Shown: positions 60,613-60,773 of the stretch, one piece after another | How positions within the stretch are numbered: position 1 is the first letter of the stretch | Layout of the letters: the number at the start of each line of letters is the position of its first letter | NCBI GenBank assembly: GCA_910578785.1 | Contig: CAJTSJ010000017.1 | Location: 1-60,773 of the forward strand | DNA from: an uncultured Muribaculum sp. | Lineage (GTDB): Bacteria > Bacteroidota > Bacteroidia > Bacteroidales > Muribaculaceae | Length of the DNA stretch: 60,773 nucleotides | Direction: 5' to 3' | Program-made: the position numbers and the translations under genes | The notes under the pieces: generated by a model | The model's database searches: none | Seen by the model: the letters and a program-made list of their open reading frames with translations, nothing else | Told to the model about the DNA's origin: nothing

Positions 60613-60773
60613 CGATAAGCTTTTTTCAACAGTTATGCGTCAACATTGACGGCCTAATTATGGCCCAAAAATACGTAAAAAATATGAGATTCTGAAATAA
60701 TATCTTAAATTGGCTTCGTTTGTAGAGTCAACAAGCAAGTGCAAAATTAGCGAAAGTGTTTGATGAATTGTTC

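Overview
This window looks like a chromosomal segment of a Bacteroidales bacterium, most likely a gut Muribaculaceae or close relative. The evidence is a SusC/SusD pair, a PorQ homologue and a sortase-like C-terminal tail of the type IX secretion system, an Mfa1-type fimbrial operon, Bacteroidota-typical DUF families (DUF3127, DUF3332, DUF3575, DUF3868, DUF3943, DUF4136, DUF4290, DUF4293, DUF4906), few Shine-Dalgarno sequences, and repeated matches to the Bacteroides primary-sigma promoter (TTTG or TTG, about 20 nt, TAnnTTTG). The species assignment is inference.

Layout. 1-2.7 kb: end of tRNA-Gly(GCC), a membrane-anchored GT2 glycosyltransferase and proS. 3.0-5.0 kb: a deoxysugar cassette with a DegT-type aminotransferase flanked by two FdtA-like cupins. 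5.1-7.6 kb: glpK-glpF, a terminator and tRNA-Pro(TGG). 7.7-16.9 kb: a GNAT acetyltransferase, a secreted GH13 enzyme with a type IX sorting-like tail, rubrerythrin, an MFS carrier, an AI-2E-family protein, a DUF3943 protein and PorQ. 17.1-24.3 kb: a small TonB-domain protein, a MITE-like element, and a six-gene operon reading TolC, MacA-like adaptor, MacB-like ATPase, MacB-like permease, LytS-type kinase and LytTR regulator. 24.5-26.5 kb: NADP-type gdhA and a DUF4293 protein. 27.0-33.5 kb: a mini polysaccharide-utilisation locus (GH29 fucosidase, SusC, SusD). 33.7-37.2 kb: a secreted unknown, a B3/4-domain protein, mtnN-luxS, and an AlbA_2-type gene broken by one in-frame stop codon.

37.4-39.4 kb is the most unusual part. 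An intact Y1 (HUH) single-strand transposase of the REP-associated (RAYT) type, with its own consensus promoter, sits between opposed arrays of about 16 GC-rich repeats. The repeats come with hairpins whose stems covary while a TCTYCGA core is kept. One array block has been copied downstream without a transposase. This looks like a Bacteroidales REP/RAYT system.

39.4-49.6 kb: a fimbrial operon on the minus strand (DUF3575, DUF3868/OmpA-like, Mfa1, Mfa2/FimB, an accessory subunit, and a 1165-residue DUF4906 lipoprotein) behind a long leader. 49.8-60.6 kb, nearly all minus strand: rimM, murA (Asp in place of the usual fosfomycin-target Cys), a DUF4290 protein, fabG, a KAS III enzyme, a TetR regulator, a DUF4136 lipoprotein, a DUF3127 protein (plus strand), a DUF3332 lipoprotein, an MltF-like lytic transglycosylase, purM and cdsA.
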